DNA of 6,194 nt, taken from NCBI GenBank assembly GCA_007132255.1, contig SLOZ01000457.1:1-6194 (forward strand). The letters are read 5' to 3'. Both the position numbers and the translations under genes were made by a program. Positions within the stretch are counted from its first letter, which is position 1. Each line of letters begins with the position of its first letter. Under the pieces are notes generated by a model that worked only from the letters and a program-made list of their open reading frames with translations, was not told the origin of the DNA and searched no databases. Below are positions 1-5,887 of the stretch, in pieces. This stretch comes from Limnochordia bacterium (lineage in GTDB: Bacteria > Bacillota > Limnochordia > Darwinibacteriales > B1SED10-159).

Positions 1-116
1 GGCTCGGCGGCTTTGTCGATGGCTGCCATAGCTACTCAGCAGCGACCACAGTGGCTCGGGGTCTTGAGGGCAAACTCATCGCCGAAATGGAAGGCATCCT
101 GGCTTCATTGATCTAA
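1..116 (+). CDS. C-terminal fragment of a gene cut by the left edge, possibly a flavoprotein
   Basis: An open frame enters from the left edge (first complete codon at base 3), encodes 37 residues and stops at TAA 114-116. It begins LGGFVDGCHSY and ends in a helix-like stretch (TTVARGLEGKLIAEMEGIL). The order glycine-rich segment, small residues, then a helix with a G-K/A-rich face resembles the last FAD-contacting loop and C-terminal helix of fumarate-reductase-like or other FAD-dependent dehydrogenases, but 37 residues are too few to assign a family. The frame is clean and no other frame stays open as convincingly, so I accept it as a real gene end. It runs in the same direction as the oxidoreductase at 1036 but is 919 bases from it, so they probably do not share a tight operon. 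No U-rich terminator is obvious just after the stop. Confidence 0.55.
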   Translation, partial: LGGFVDGCHSYSAATTVARGLEGKLIAEMEGILASLI

Positions 117-450
117 CCAGCGTCAGCAGGGGCTCGCGGCAGACCGCCCATGACTGCGCCTTTGAGTGCTGTGTAGGATCACAGTCGAAGACATAGAAAA
201 AGCTCGCAGCCTTTTGGGCCGTGAGCTTTCAACAAGTTCTCTGGTTTTGAACAGCGCGAAGCAGCAGAGACAAGCGGACCTTTCATTCACATCACTTACT
301 TCCAAGGTGGTCACTCATGAACGCAGCTTAACGCTTCATTCATTATCCTCTCATGGGCGATCCCATACTAACCTTTTCTTTGTTTACTTACCGTGTATGG
401 TCTCCCATATCCGGCTTTCAATTCCAATCCGGTCGCCTGAGAATTCACTC

Positions 451-480
451 TTGACAAGCGTATTTCGTTTCCGAAATACT
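451..480 (+). promoter_or_regulatory. Possible promoter with an overlapping palindromic operator
   Basis: A perfect -35 hexamer TTGACA (451-456) is followed after 18 bases by AATACT (475-480, four of six matches to TATAAT). The spacer and -10 region are occupied by a perfect inverted repeat, GTATTTCG (460-467) and CGAAATAC (472-479), separated by TTTC. A symmetric site between or over the two hexamers is the usual placement of a repressor operator. No gene starts close downstream on this strand; the next confident start is at 1036. The element would therefore drive a long leader, drive a small RNA, or be a chance match. Confidence 0.3.
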
Positions 481-640
481 GGTGATACTTTTATCCCCTT
501 GGTTTCAGTAAATGCTTGTGTCGGTTCCCCTTGTTCTCTGCTGGATCTTAAGTATAGGCGATCTTGGCTGAAAAGGCTATGGGCAAAATCCACGGTTACA
601 GGCGTTGGCGCAGAATTAGATGACTCAATGGACTTCATAA

Positions 641-720
641 TCCTTTTTTAGAATTTTTTCGCCTTTAATTACGGTATAGACACTGTTATTCACTAATTTT
701 ATGAAATATTCTACCGATAC
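641..720. promoter_or_regulatory. AT-rich island, possible promoter region
   Basis: This 80-base stretch has only about 27 % G+C, clearly below the neighbouring sequence, and contains TATAGA (675-680) and TATTCT (707-712). Neither has a good TTGACA-like box at the proper distance, so I cannot name a promoter. Position and composition make it the most likely site of transcription initiation for the oxidoreductase at 1036, which would leave a 5' leader of roughly 300 bases containing the fold at 871-937. Confidence 0.3.
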
Positions 721-870
721 TGTTTGTGAGTGTCTCAGGAAGCTTTTGTGGTTTAGCCGTTGGCTTCGTTCAGCAGTTTTTTCCAGACCAATGGGCAGGC
801 ATATTGTCGAGGAACCAGAATGTGCAGGAGTGTCATGCTAAATTGCCGAAGTAAAGAGAATCCAACAAGT

Positions 871-937
871 CCTTCCGACAGACTGGCCCCGCATCTAGGT
901 GGGGATGTCGTGGTGGCAGAACCGCTCTGTCGGAGGG
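871..937 (+). ncRNA. Predicted structured leader element upstream of the FAD oxidoreductase
   Basis: Bases 871-882 (CCTTCCGACAGA) pair with 926-937 (TCTGTCGGAGGG) in a 12-base-pair stem containing one G-U wobble. Inside it a second hairpin can form between CCCC (887-890) and GGGG (901-904), and a third, weaker one between GGT (912-914) and ACC (921-923), so the region could fold as a small multi-branched RNA. An alternative inner pairing, CATC (892-895) with GATG (904-907), competes with the CCCC/GGGG pairing, the kind of ambiguity expected of a switching element. It ends 98 bases before the GTG start at 1036. I do not recognise it as any known riboswitch class. A regulatory role is inference; the complementarity is seen directly. 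Confidence 0.35.
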
Positions 938-1019
938 TACTGGCGGTTTCGGATAACAGTGCATGGCTTTCACCAGTTACATTATCGGTTGTTGTGGTTC
1001 GAAGTGTTCGTAAAAGGCC

Positions 1020-1028
1020 AAAGGAGGT
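1020..1028 (+). promoter_or_regulatory. Ribosome binding site that fixes the GTG start of the FAD oxidoreductase
   Basis: AAAGGAGGT matches the full anti-Shine-Dalgarno complement and lies 7 bases before GTG at 1036-1038. It decides in favour of this start over the in-frame ATG at 760, which has no comparable site. Confidence 0.85.
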
Positions 1029-1035
1029 CAAGAAC

Positions 1036-2352
1036 GTGTCAGAGTTTTCGTTTGCCCGCAGTATTCCAGTACGCCACGAAGTAGATGTGGTTGTAGCTGG
1101 TGGTGGACCGGCTGGCGTTGCAGCGGCTTTGGCCGCGGCTCGGCAGGGCTGCAGTGTGTTTTTGTTTGATAGCCAAAATTGTTTTGGTGGTATGGGGACT
1201 GCAGGACTGGTTCCTGCGTTCATGCAGTTCAGCGATGGTGTTAACTTTTTGGCAGCTGGCATTGGTGAGGAGATACATACCAAGCTGCGCGACGCTGGCG
1301 GAACAGGGCCAGATAACGCAATGTCGATTCGCGTCGAAGTGTTTAAACGTTTGTACGATCAGTTGATCACTGCAGAGGAAAACATCACAGTTTCCCTACA
1401 GACACAGATGATTGCCGTTGAGCAGCAGGATGCCAACGTATCTCACTTGATACTAGCTGCGAAAAGTGGTATCTACGCAGTTACGGGAACCGTTTTCGTT
1501 GATGGGACAGGGGATGGGGACTTGGCTGCGTGGGCCGGGGCTCCTTTTGAGTTGGGCGATGAAGCCGGGAACATGATGCCGGGAACCGTCGGCAGTCTTT
1601 GGGGCGGTATCGACTGGAGTCGAGTTAAAAAGCCCGACAGCCGTCGCTTTGATGATGCCTTTGCGGAGAATGTCTTTTCGGTGCAGGATCGTCACCTTCC
1701 TGGTATGTGGCGTGTCGGTCACAAGCTGGGTGGTGGCAATATTGGCCATACATTCGGTGTTGACAGCACGGATGAACGCTCGGTTACAAGGGCTCTGATC
1801 CAAGGTCGGCGGGATTTGACGGAGTATGAACGTTACTACAAGGAATATTTGGATGGGTACGAAGACATGGAACTGGTCTGCACAGGCTCTGTTTTGGGTA
1901 TCCGAGAAAGTCGGCGGATCATGGGTGATTACGTACTCTGTCTGGATGACTTTAATAATCGGGCAACGTTTGAGGACGAAATTGGACGCTACTCTTATCC
2001 TGTGGATATCCATGCTTCCAAACCCAGCGAAGAGAACTATGCAAAATTCTTGGATGAGTTCAAAAACCTGCGCTATGGACGTGGGGAGAATTACGGCATT
2101 CCTTACCGTTCCATGCTGCCCCGTGAGTTGAAAAATGTCCTTGTTGCCGGACGCTGTATCAGTTCAGATCGCTATATGCAGGGTTCAGTGCGCGTTATGC
2201 CTGGTTGTTACATCACCGGTCAAGCTGCCGGAGTGGCTGCTGCTTTGGCGCTTGCTGCCGCAGGAGACGTTCGACAGATTGCTGTGACAGAACTGCAAAA
2301 ACGCCTCAAGGCCATGGGGGCATTTTTGCCAAACTACTCGGCCGAGTCGTGA
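1036..2352 (+). CDS. FAD-dependent oxidoreductase (FAD_oxidored / PF12831-type)
   Basis: The product is a 438-residue cytoplasmic flavoprotein of unknown substrate. A Rossmann dinucleotide fold opens with VDVVVAGGGPAG (GGGPAG at 22-27), followed by the strand end FLFD (acidic residue D45) and the typical FGGMGTAG loop at 50-57. The second FAD-contact motif is DGTGDGD at 156-162, with WAGAPFELG after it. A GIRESRR motif lies at 288-294, and the C-terminal FAD segment runs from NVLVAGRCISS (367 on) to GQAAGVAAALA. This order is characteristic of PF12831 proteins, which are often found in carbohydrate-utilisation loci. The GTG start at 1036 is chosen for its perfect ribosome binding site. The frame stays open back to 760, but that extra 92-residue segment is low-complexity, resembles no domain and precedes the expected N-terminus of the fold. 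No signal peptide or membrane segment is visible. The sugar kinase lies 348 bases downstream on the same strand. The substrate is not predictable; oxidation of a hydroxyl on a sugar or sugar acid is one possibility. Confidence 0.9.
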   Translation: MSEFSFARSIPVRHEVDVVVAGGGPAGVAAALAAARQGCSVFLFDSQNCFGGMGTAGLVPAFMQFSDGVNFLAAGIGEEIHTKLRDAGGTGPDNAMSIRVEVFKRLYDQLITAEENITVSLQTQMIAVEQQDANVSHLILAAKSGIYAVTGTVFVDGTGDGDLAAWAGAPFELGDEAGNMMPGTVGSLWGGIDWSRVKKPDSRRFDDAFAENVFSVQDRHLPGMWRVGHKLGGGNIGHTFGVDSTDERSVTRALIQGRRDLTEYERYYKEYLDGYEDMELVCTGSVLGIRESRRIMGDYVLCLDDFNNRATFEDEIGRYSYPVDIHASKPSEENYAKFLDEFKNLRYGRGENYGIPYRSMLPRELKNVLVAGRCISSDRYMQGSVRVMPGCYITGQAAGVAAALALAAAGDVRQIAVTELQKRLKAMGAFLPNYSAES

Positions 2353-2700
2353 CAATCCCGCACACCAGAGCTTAGTGGGCCTCAGGGTTATGGTGCGACT
2401 GCTAGGGGTTTGCCCGACGTTGCCGCAGTTCAAATCGTTAATGACTGATGCTTGCGTGTTTGGGCGGCAGTATCGCTGCGGAGGTCCAGCCATCCCTGCG
2501 ATTCTGCTGCCTCATGCCAGCCGTCGCAACCTGATGATGCCAGCGAGCATGACGTTTTGCTCTGCAGTGAAACTTGCAGTATGCAAAAAAGTATGGGATT
2601 GCTGTGGCAGATAGGCAGGAATCTCCGCCCAAGAATCTAATTTATAGGTATACAATCCAGTCGAAAAATTGCCATGGACAATTTACTAGGAGGGTTTACT
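2353..2700. other. 348-base intergenic gap before the sugar kinase
   Basis: I see no supported gene. Weak hairpins occur at 2398-2402/2425-2429 (ACTGC/GCAGT) and 2467-2470/2476-2479 (GCAG/CTGC), neither followed by a U tract, so no clear terminator closes the oxidoreductase. TACAAT at 2651-2656 resembles a -10 box (five of six), but the expected -35 position (around 2628-2633) is CCCAAG, a poor match. The kinase may have its own weak or activated promoter here, or may be co-transcribed with the oxidoreductase. A short open frame starting at 2574 runs through the kinase ribosome binding site and has no initiation signal. Confidence 0.5.
2688..2694 (+). promoter_or_regulatory. Ribosome binding site that fixes the TTG start of the sugar kinase
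   Basis: AGGAGGG lies 6 bases before TTG at 2701-2703. The only upstream in-frame ATG, at 2674, lies before this site and would translate through it, so TTG is preferred. Confidence 0.85.
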
Positions 2701-3780
2701 TTGAGTATTCAACTTCGCAAGGATTTCAAGTACGCTATGGTTGTACCAACGAGTATGGGTGTGCGGATCACACCCAAGGAGGGTCAACCGGTCTACAGCA
2801 CCGATACCTTTTTCATGCAGGCCACCAGTGCTGAAACCAATGTTGCTGCGATTTCATCGTATCTTGGTCTACCGGTAAAAGTGTTGACGGCGTTTGTTGA
2901 GGGTAGTCCCATTGCCCGCTTCATCAAGAAAGATCTAGGCAGCCGACATCTAGACTATGAAGGTCCAGAAGTTCCACAAGGTGGTCCTTGGGGTTTTCGT
3001 CATCAGTTCAACATTGCTGACAGCGGCTATGGTACGCGCGGACCGCGGGTACATAATGATCGCGCCGGTGAAGTAGGGCGGACTTTGAACGTCAAAGACT
3101 TTGATTTGGAGCGGTTGTTTGGTGAGGAAGGCGTGCAGATCGTTCACATTTCCGGTTTGATCGCGGCGCTCTCGGAAGAAGCCAGCACATTCTGTTTGGA
3201 GATCGCTCGGGCAGCGAAGAAACATGATACCCGCATTTCCTTTGACCTTAACTATCGAGCTTCCTTCTGGGAGGGTCGTCAGCAGGAACTGCATGATGTC
3301 TTCACCGAAATTGCCAGCATTGCGGACGTTTTGATCGGCAACGAGGAAGACTTCCAGCTCTGCCTGGGCATTGAGGGTCCGGAAGCGGGAGGCCAGGACA
3401 TTGCCGAAACCATCGAGAACTTTAAGGAGATGATTAACCGGGTCAGGAAAGCATTTCCCAACTGCAGCGTGTTTGCTAACACCCTACGGGAAGTGGTGCA
3501 TGTCAATGAGCATATGTGGGGCGCCATCGTCCTCGAAGGCAACAACTGGCATGTAGTGGAGCCTCGCTCCATTTATGTGTTGGATCGGATCGGCGGCGGC
3601 GACGGTTTCGTGGGTGGTTTGCTCTACAGCATTCTGCGCGGATGGCCGTCGGAGAAATGGATTCAATTTGCATGGGCAACAGGAGCCATGGCTACGACAT
3701 TTATGACCGACTATGCGCAACCCACGGATGAAGAACAGGTATGGAGCATCTGGGAGGGTAACGCACGCGTCAAGCGATAA
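2701..3780 (+). CDS. PfkB-family sugar kinase, 2-keto-3-deoxygluconate kinase type
   Basis: This 359-residue ribokinase-fold enzyme is expected to transfer phosphate from ATP to a sugar or sugar acid in the cytoplasm. The N-terminal substrate lobe has the ATSAETNVA segment at 41-49, equivalent to the GGAxxNVA motif of the family. A GPRVHNDRAG stretch in the first third resembles the R-x-P-x-V-x-x-D-R segment of KDG-kinase-like proteins. FDLNYR lies at 181-186, NTLRE at 260-264, and the ATP/anion-hole motif GGGDGFVGG starts at 298 with catalytic base D301. This combination, especially FDxNYR and xTxREV, is typical of KdgK-like members in Firmicutes and related anaerobes. Start chosen: TTG with an excellent ribosome binding site. 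The 359 residues are slightly long for the family (commonly about 310-340). It is followed by a strong terminator, so it ends its transcription unit. KDG kinase feeds KDPG into the lower Entner-Doudoroff route, but the exact substrate is inferred, and another keto-sugar or fructose-like substrate is possible. Confidence 0.88.
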   Translation: MSIQLRKDFKYAMVVPTSMGVRITPKEGQPVYSTDTFFMQATSAETNVAAISSYLGLPVKVLTAFVEGSPIARFIKKDLGSRHLDYEGPEVPQGGPWGFRHQFNIADSGYGTRGPRVHNDRAGEVGRTLNVKDFDLERLFGEEGVQIVHISGLIAALSEEASTFCLEIARAAKKHDTRISFDLNYRASFWEGRQQELHDVFTEIASIADVLIGNEEDFQLCLGIEGPEAGGQDIAETIENFKEMINRVRKAFPNCSVFANTLREVVHVNEHMWGAIVLEGNNWHVVEPRSIYVLDRIGGGDGFVGGLLYSILRGWPSEKWIQFAWATGAMATTFMTDYAQPTDEEQVWSIWEGNARVKR

Positions 3781-3801
3781 GCGCAGTTCTTGAATCATTG
3801 A

Positions 3802-3841
3802 AAAGAGCCCGGCATTCTTCCGGAAGAATGCCGGGCTCTTT
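3802..3841 (+). terminator. Strong palindromic rho-independent terminator after the sugar kinase
   Basis: A perfect 20-base-pair inverted repeat (3802-3821 against 3822-3841) begins 21 bases after the kinase stop. The stem carries AAAGAGCCCGGCATTC on the left arm, closes through TTCCGGAA, and ends in CTCTTT. The A-run on the left mirrors the T-run on the right, so it could stop transcription in both directions. The U tract is only three long before CC, but the GC-rich stem is very stable. Confidence 0.85.
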
Positions 3842-4433
3842 CCATTCGGGTTGATTCTGATCTGGAGCGAACCTGTACGGAAAAGCGGGGGCGATGCCGT
3901 CTGTTAAAAATATAAGAAATTAGCGTAAACGAAAGGGTTTCGAAGCACGAGTGTCCTCATGAATTTGGATGAGCTCTCAGGACGGAAAATCACCTTCGCC
4001 AAATGCAAGCAAACCGTGTATAGTAAGTGGTAAGCAGAGTTCAAGGGAATGCTGATGTAAGCATTTCGTTGGTTCGAGGAATCCACAGAATACCGATCTT
4101 CAACGATGAAGATCATTGTTTCGGGAAGATTGTAGGAGAGTTCATTGGATTGAACAATCCATACATGGTCAAACATGATATGGTGAGAAAGTCCAAGGAA
4201 AAGGCTCTAACAATCGGACGAACAATGAGCGATTCAAGCGTAAAAACCTTGAATGATGGTATTCCTGTCCTTGAAGTCACGAAATGTGAGCAGAAGGTTC
4301 GCTTGTTCTCTGCTTTTTGCGCGCCGTTTACGATGTGTTTCCAATAAGCAGGGGAATGAAGGCTTGTCGCTGAATACATACGGTAAGCAGCATGACTTAC
4401 CCATGGTTCGTGCGTGGGATGGGGGGCAGGACA
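3842..4433. other. 592-base stretch with a cluster of small hairpins and no supported gene
   Basis: Small perfect inverted repeats follow one another: CGAAA/TTTCG (3930-3934/3938-3942), CTCAT/ATGAG (3956-3960/3969-3973), AATGCT/AGCATT (4048-4053/4060-4065), GATCTTCA/TGAAGATC (4095-4102/4107-4114) and GGATTG/CAATCC (4147-4152/4155-4160). A plus-strand open frame at 4027-4347 (106 residues, GTG start) has a protein-like composition, but it starts right after two stop codons, has no ribosome binding site and matches no family I recognise. It could be a decayed gene fragment. I cannot identify a promoter for the downstream 97-residue gene, although one must lie here if that gene is expressed, since the terminator at 3802-3841 blocks read-through. 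Confidence 0.5.
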
Positions 4434-4727
4434 GTGAGCGAGAAAATCAATGTTAAACAGGCCGTGGATATCGCCAGCGAATTTGCCCAACAGATCTATG
4501 GAAGTGAAGACGCAGCCTTGGAAGGTATACGTGTGGAAACTGTCGAGTATGTCGAATCCAGCAACAAGTGGTTCATTACGTTAGGATGGAACGATGCAGC
4601 ATATAAGGAGATTCCCAGTGCGGAGATGGCCGGCATAAAGTCCAAGGCGCCCCGAACCTTCAAAGTCTTCCACATTGACGCCGAAAAGGGCGAGGTTGTG
4701 AAGATGGAAGCCAGAGATAAGCAATAA
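4434..4727 (+). CDS. Small unknown protein, 97 residues, PepSY-like layout
   Basis: I do not recognise a named family. The 97-residue product has an amphipathic N-terminal helix (VKQAVDIASEFAQQIYG, 7-23), a strand with aromatic residues around KWFITLGWN (45-53), a variable loop, and a C-terminal pair of strands RTFKVFHIDAEKGEVVKME (74-92). Helix, then W-containing strand, then a strand ending in D-x-E-x-G-E-V is the layout of PepSY-like domains and of many small bacterial proteins in which the final turn reads D-x-x-(T/K)-G-E-V. It has no signal peptide or membrane segment, so it is probably cytoplasmic. Start: GTG at 4434, preceded by GGGGGGCAGG (4421-4430), because conserved-looking sequence begins there. 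The in-frame ATGs at 4392 and 4419 are alternatives without a ribosome binding site. It stands alone between a terminator and a convergent hairpin, so its context gives no clue to function; an immunity-type or accessory role is only a guess. Confidence 0.7.
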   Translation: MSEKINVKQAVDIASEFAQQIYGSEDAALEGIRVETVEYVESSNKWFITLGWNDAAYKEIPSAEMAGIKSKAPRTFKVFHIDAEKGEVVKMEARDKQ

Positions 4728-4830
4728 CGCCGTTGGTGCTGCCATCTAGGCGACACCATGGACGAACACGACGCCAGTCGAATGAGCTCCACGGATTCAA
4801 GAGAATGACAGGGAATGTAATTGCACGTAG

Positions 4831-4863
4831 GAGGAGCAGAGCCGATGGGCGGATCTGCTCCTC
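4831..4863. terminator. Hairpin in the convergent intergenic region, possible terminator
   Basis: GAGGAGCAGA (4831-4840) pairs perfectly with TCTGCTCCTC (4854-4863). CCG (4842-4844) with CGG (4850-4852) can extend the stem past a one-base mismatch. It lies between the 97-residue gene (+) and the aldo/keto reductase (-), where a shared terminator is expected. On the plus strand it is followed by GTTGTTGT, only moderately U-rich; on the minus strand no U tract follows, so its efficiency is uncertain. Confidence 0.45.
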
Positions 4864-4927
4864 GTTGTTGTATACGCTGGTACATGGTTGTGCTGTCCAA
4901 GACTACACGGCGAATGTCTTCAACAGG

Positions 4928-5869
4928 TCAGTTGCCGGACACAGAGTCGATATGGCCAAACATGTCTTTCAGAGCGGTAGTGGTTGCAGCGGGCAGCGGC
5001 GGCCGCAGCAGCGACTCGTGATTGGCGGCCAGATGATCGGGATTGCCGGTACCCGAAAGCGTGACGTGGACGCCATCTTCATAGCGGCAGAAGCGGTAGG
5101 CCGCGTCCTGCATACTCGCGGCACCACCAGCTGTCCCAAACACGGCCTCCACAGCGGCCAGACTCTGCGTGGCCGGATCGAGCAGCTGCTGTTCATGGAG
5201 ATACGCAACCATTTCCGCGAAGTTTTCGCGACTGCGCAGGGCCCGTCGTACGGCGAACATGATCAAGACACCGATGTCATTGGCCTTGGTGTGCGGGAAC
5301 ACGTGCTGCCGGGCGCTTTGGTTGAGAATATTGAAGCCCACCATGATCACGTCCCAATAGGGATCCTGGGTAGCCCGACTCAGCATGGCGTGCTGTGGAT
5401 CTCTGCCAAACATTTCAGTGACCCCGCTGAAGCGGATCTTGCCCTGTTCCTTCAGCGACTCCAAAGCAGGAACCAGTTCACTGCAGGCATAGTCATACTG
5501 ATCCGGAAGCAGTCCATGCAAGTGGTAGATGTCGACGTAATCGGTATTGAGGGTTTTAAGGCTGCGTTCCAAACCAGCTTTTAGCTGAGCGGCTGTTATC
5601 CACTGATCGTCCTCGCGAAGGCTTTTTTTCGTGGATAGAATGTAGGCGTCGCGGGGAACGCCTGCCAGAGCCTTGCCAACGATGGGTTCCGTCCCATAGC
5701 TCTCGGCTGTGTCGATGAAGTTAACGCCGTAATCCAACGCCTGTTGCACGATGGCGACAGACTCCTTCTCCGTTCGCCCCGTGGCCTGCCCCAAACGGCT
5801 GTGTCCACCACAACCGAGACCCATCACGCTTGCTTGCAGTTCGGTACGTCCTAAACGAATATATTCCAT
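4928..5869 (-). CDS. Aldo/keto reductase (NADPH-type TIM-barrel oxidoreductase)
   Basis: This 313-residue cytoplasmic enzyme should reduce an aldehyde or ketone to an alcohol with NAD(P)H, or run in reverse. It starts MEYIRLGRTELQASVMGLG, the standard AKR N-terminal hairpin. The catalytic tetrad is visible: D53 and Y58 in FIDTAESYG, K81 in LSTK, and H118 in YHLHG. Later come KIRFSGVTE (equivalent to the family's IGVSN strand) and FNILNQ. The length fits a single AKR barrel, without the C-terminal iron-sulfur domain of some anaerobe AKRs. The ATG at 5867-5869 has a strong ribosome binding site (GGGGAGGAA, 8 bases from GGAGG to ATG). It begins 18 bases after the glycyl radical enzyme stop on the same strand, so the two are almost certainly co-transcribed, with the radical enzyme first. 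This suggests that the reductase handles the carbonyl product or substrate of the radical enzyme. The specific substrate cannot be read from the sequence. Confidence 0.92.
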   Translation of the reverse strand: MEYIRLGRTELQASVMGLGCGGHSRLGQATGRTEKESVAIVQQALDYGVNFIDTAESYGTEPIVGKALAGVPRDAYILSTKKSLREDDQWITAAQLKAGLERSLKTLNTDYVDIYHLHGLLPDQYDYACSELVPALESLKEQGKIRFSGVTEMFGRDPQHAMLSRATQDPYWDVIMVGFNILNQSARQHVFPHTKANDIGVLIMFAVRRALRSRENFAEMVAYLHEQQLLDPATQSLAAVEAVFGTAGGAASMQDAAYRFCRYEDGVHVTLSGTGNPDHLAANHESLLRPPLPAATTTALKDMFGHIDSVSGN

Positions 5870-5875
5870 TTGTGA

Positions 5876-5884
5876 TTCCTCCCC
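5876..5884 (-). promoter_or_regulatory. Ribosome binding site of the aldo/keto reductase
   Basis: Read on the minus strand, GGGGAGGAA sits in the 18-base gap between the glycyl radical enzyme stop and the reductase ATG, with 8 bases between GGAGG and the start codon. It supports both the start choice and the operon. Confidence 0.85.
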
Positions 5885-5887
5885 GAT

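Larger units (their letters stand above)
117..1035. other. 919-base gene-free stretch with several inverted repeats
   Basis: I see no convincing gene here. Open frames exist on both strands (166-651 plus, 384-638 minus, 123-314 minus), but none gives a recognisable protein and none has a well spaced ribosome binding site. Short perfect inverted repeats recur: 169-173/180-184 (CTGTG/CACAG), 353-357/362-366 (ATGGG/CCCAT), 396-400/405-409 (TATGG/CCATA), 460-467/472-479, and the large fold at 871-937. Bases 641-720 are roughly three quarters A+T, unlike the flanks. The stretch may hold the promoter and a long 5' leader of the oxidoreductase, a small RNA, or the remains of a decayed gene. The sequence alone does not decide between these. 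Confidence 0.6.

Noticed and set aside
384..638. Minus-strand open frame of 84 residues starting MKSIESSN
   Set aside because: An AAGGA is present only 2 bases before the ATG, too close for a normal site. The protein resembles no family and the frame is short.
166..651. Plus-strand open frame of 161 residues
   Set aside because: No ribosome binding site, rich in S, R and L without domain structure, no recognisable family, and it overlaps equally unconvincing minus-strand frames.
905..930. T-box-like sequence (GGTGGCAGAACCGC)
   Set aside because: The conserved T-box core is contiguous (GGGTGGNACCGCG). Here three extra bases interrupt it, there is no specifier stem or terminator, and the downstream gene is not an amino-acid gene.
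2574..2834. Plus-strand open frame of 86 residues overlapping the kinase start
   Set aside because: No initiation signal; it runs through the kinase ribosome binding site and coding region in another frame.
3842..3900. CTGATCTGG resembling part of a TPP riboswitch
   Set aside because: The other conserved TPP segments (CTGAGA and the flanking stems) are missing.
4066..4086. GGTTCGAGGAATCC resembling a tRNA T-loop
   Set aside because: The flanking bases do not form a 5-base-pair T stem, and no acceptor, D or anticodon arms are found upstream.
4733..5584. Plus-strand open frame of 283 residues
   Set aside because: It lies antisense to the confidently identified aldo/keto reductase and its translation has no domain pattern, so it is a shadow frame.
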